Origin: Effrenium voratum | Lineage: Eukaryota; Sar; Dinophyceae; Suessiales; Symbiodiniaceae | NCBI GenBank assembly: GCA_963377175.1 | Contig: CAUJNA010003287.1 | Span: 382,019-446,018, forward strand | Length of the DNA stretch: 64,000 bases | Reading direction: 5' to 3' | Shown: positions 62,050-64,000 of the stretch, in pieces | Position numbering within the stretch: the first letter of the stretch is position 1 | Layout of the letters: every line of letters begins with the position of its first letter | Program-made: the position numbers and the translations under genes | Notes under the pieces: generated by a model | Database searches by the model: none | The model's input: only the letters and a program-made list of their open reading frames with translations | What the model was told of the DNA's origin: nothing

Positions 62050-63998
62050 GAGAAACGCTGCAAATCCTCACGCCAAAAAGAACGTGCGCAGAAAGCACAG
62101 CCTAACCGCTCGCGCGGCTGTAAAGGCTCTTTCTGATCCCAGTCCATGGCAGAAGATCGCAAGAACTCCGCGTAGTTGCCCACGTAGTGCCGTACCTCCG
62201 AGCCCGTGACCACATGAGGACACAGTGACTCCATGTGCAAAAAGGCATTCCTGTATGCCTGCAGCCCGCCATGCTGCGCATCAATGTGCGCAAGAAGCTC
62301 GCCACGACTCGCAAAGTCTGCGCCGCTGCAAAGCAAGCAAGGCTGTGGACCCACATAGAATGGTTGTTCTGGCCAGTCTCTCAGCTTCTGCTGCTCCTCT
62401 GGCTTTGGAAGGCTCCAAGCGTACCGAAATCTCTGGAAGGGATTGTCCTCGTTGTTGATCTTGTCCGCGCGAGAACCGTCCATGTTCGAAGACCAGGAAG
62501 CTGCAGAGAAAAATGCATCTTGCCGAGCCCGTGCTTCACGGCCAGTGCGGTCATCTGCCCGTTGCCGAGCTCCAGCTGCACGGCCAGCGCGATCATCCGC
62601 CCGACGCCGAGCTCCAGCTGCACGGCCAGTGCGATCATCCTCCCGACGCCGAGCTCCAGCTGCACGGCCAGTGCGATCATCCGCCCAATGTCGCTTGCGT
62701 TCACGGCCAGTGCGATCATCTGCTCGCTGCCGCGCTCCAGCTGCACGGCCAGTGCGATCGTCCGCCCGATATCGCTTGTCCGGTCTAAGACGTGCTCGCT
62801 TGTCTTGTGTGCGAGCTCGCTTCCGGCTCCTGCCTTCATCCTCAGGATCCACCGCCACACTGAGAGCTCTCTTGCAATTAGCAGCACCGCCATTCTGCGA
62901 CTTCGTGTGCATCTTGCGAGCAAAACGCCGCGCGAACCTTCCCATGCTGGGTCGCGCCCGCTGACGCTGCCCGGCAGATGGCAAGTCGCCGGATGGCAGC
63001 TGCTGGGTAGCTGACACAGCGAGCGCCTCTGGCAATCGCACCCAGATGGCATGAGGAACATCATCTGGCAGCGCTGTGCGTGCCTTGGTGCTCTTGCCGC
63101 GCTGGCGCGCGACTTTCTGCAAGAAAATCATGTAAGGGTCAGCAGGCAATCTCTCTTGAGTAACTTCAGTCACAACTGCGTCATTCAGGCAAGACCACTG
63201 CTGGCCGTGCACAAGGTAAGCAACGTAGTGGTCGTTGCCGTGCCAAATGAAGCCAGTGACAGTATACTGGGCCTGCAAAAGAAAAGGCTCTTTGACTTGT
63301 TTGACACACAACTTGTTAGTCCCGCACAGCACACGAACCAAAACACGTAAATACACAACCACCAAGCAGCTGACAAACAAATTCAACACACGATCTCTGC
63401 CAGGCACCTTGCCCGGCACTCGGACTGTCAAGTCGTTCCAGCTCAGTTTATGTCCTGGACCTTGCTGCAAACGAAGAATCACCGCCGACGTAGTTGGCCA
63501 AAAGCTGTCAGCAAAATTTGCGTGCATCAGCTTGCCGACCGTCAGGCCGCGGCCACTGTTGTTATCTTCAGGACAAGCAGACAGCAAATGGATCCCGTCC
63601 ACGTGAACATAGTCTCCTACAGGGCAACACAATAGAGTGGCAAATGAGGCATCTATCATGGCAAGGTTTGCCGCGCTGCGGAAGCGTTATCCTGACACTG
63701 ACGCTAACCACTAGACTACACACGACTGGGTTGTCTTTGGCATCCGCTCTGCCCTGCCTTGCCGATCCTGTGGCTCCATAAACAATGCTGGCCGCGTCAG
63801 GCAGGAATGCAGCAACATGCTGCAACACTCTGCCGCGTCGGCAGAGTCTCCATACTGAAAAGTAGCGCTGTCGGTCAGAAGCACCTGGTGCAGCAGCGCA
63901 GCGGGCGAAACCCAGTCCCAGCGTCCATCTTCTCCAGACAGCAGCTGAAAAAGTCGCTGCAGGTGGCTAGACAGCGGCCCTTTGGGCGGAGACTGCCC
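62050..63998 (-). CDS. Ubiquitin-specific-protease-like domain, 14-residue repeats and C2H2 finger; N-terminal part of the Helitron protein (5' partial)
   Basis: The first exon segment (63,711-63,998, open at the window edge) reads HLQRLFQLLSGEDGRWDWVS and FQYGDSADAAECCSMLL, the USP 'L..LF..L...vsP..l' and 'qDA.E....LL' region. Exon 2 (63,390-63,616) holds DYVHVDGIHLLSACPEDN to VPGRDR. A 117-bp GT-AG intron (63,273-63,389) leads to YTVTGFIWHGNDHYVAYL and WSCLNDAVV, the USP His box (HYVAY) and Asn/Asp box, ending DPYMIFLQKV. Six repeats of RADDRTGRAAGAR(Q/R) type follow (62,520-62,768), then a C2H2 finger, CLLCSGADFA... with H-x4-H (62,271-62,339), and a second CAFC motif at 62,090-62,100. The Cys box lies outside the window, so catalytic status is unknown. 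The established USP role is cleaving ubiquitin from proteins; its role in a transposon is inference. Confidence 0.7.
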
Positions 63999-64000
63999 TG

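Larger units (their letters stand above)
47341..64000 (-). mobile_element. Large Helitron-like element (Rep/helicase + RPA), right end outside the window
   Basis: Minus-strand assembly of USP-like, DUF6570-like, Helitron Rep and Pif1 helicase segments (53.6-64 kb), an ankyrin fragment (51.4-52.05 kb) and an RPA-like gene (48.4-50.4 kb). Rep plus Pif1 plus RPA is the established Helitron gene set. The left limit is set provisionally at the outer satellite block; I could not identify the 3' hairpin/CTRR end or the 5' TC end. The RPA and ankyrin parts could belong to a neighbouring copy, since the same short repeat is present at 51,088-51,175 and 53,286-53,375. Confidence 0.6.

Noticed and set aside
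63690..63720. tRNA-like GTAGTCTAGTGGTTAGCG on the minus strand (D-arm / A-box look)
   Set aside because: No T-arm GGTTCGA, no acceptor pairing within 90 bases; it lies in a likely intron of the USP-like gene.
1..64000. CRISPR arrays, bacterial operons or phage genes
   Set aside because: No spaced direct repeats of CRISPR type and no prokaryotic gene organisation; the sequence is clearly eukaryotic.

Overview
The window looks like nuclear DNA of a dinoflagellate, most likely Symbiodiniaceae-like. The evidence is a dinoflagellate-type 18S rRNA 3' fragment (36,671-36,822, minus strand), short coding islands with GT-AG and possible GC/GA-donor introns, very dense decayed repeats, and transposon proteins of a kind I associate with these genomes. 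There are no bacterial operons, ribosome binding sites or CRISPR arrays. Most long open frames in the middle are microsatellites or repeats read as protein.

Layout. 1-4,130 (plus strand): three decayed ORFs of a multi-ORF element, namely an unrecognised Ser/Arg/Pro-rich ORF, a proline-rich/coiled-coil ORF with one frameshift, and an ORF with a GIY-YIG-like nuclease domain, cut off by low-complexity DNA. 4,140-47,000: repeat sea with microsatellites, a 38-bp minisatellite, telomere-like tracts and several families of 100-140 bp inverted-repeat (MITE-like) elements. In it lie a few coding islands on the minus strand (19.5, 25.9, 39.6-40.0, 43.0-43.7 and 46.6 kb), a degraded Ty1/copia end (44.2-44.8 kb, plus) and the 18S fragment. 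The islands at 46.6, 43.6 and 43.1 kb are in order and orientation to be exons of one host-type gene.

47,400-64,000 (minus strand): a large Helitron-like element. Read right to left, one very long intron-containing gene encodes a ubiquitin-specific-protease-like domain (its Cys-box end lies outside the window), a 14-residue tandem repeat, a C2H2 finger, a DUF6570-like domain, a Helitron-like/HUH Rep domain (H-P-H, then a Y-x3-Y-x2-K tyrosine motif on a later exon) and a Pif1-family helicase with Walker A, Walker B and the conserved C-terminal motif. An ankyrin-repeat gene fragment and a separate RPA-like OB-fold gene follow on the same strand, between GTGA-satellite blocks that carry a shared flanking repeat.

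How it fits together. Rep nicking/joining, Pif1 unwinding and RPA single-strand binding are the usual parts of rolling-circle Helitron transposition. The deubiquitinase-like front end is the unusual addition. This copy is dead or dying: I see in-frame stops at 57,916, 57,059 and 55,081 and frame changes near 60,190 and 54,295 in Rep/helicase, and stops at 49,794 and 49,148 in the RPA gene. Exon edges are read by eye and are approximate unless stated otherwise.
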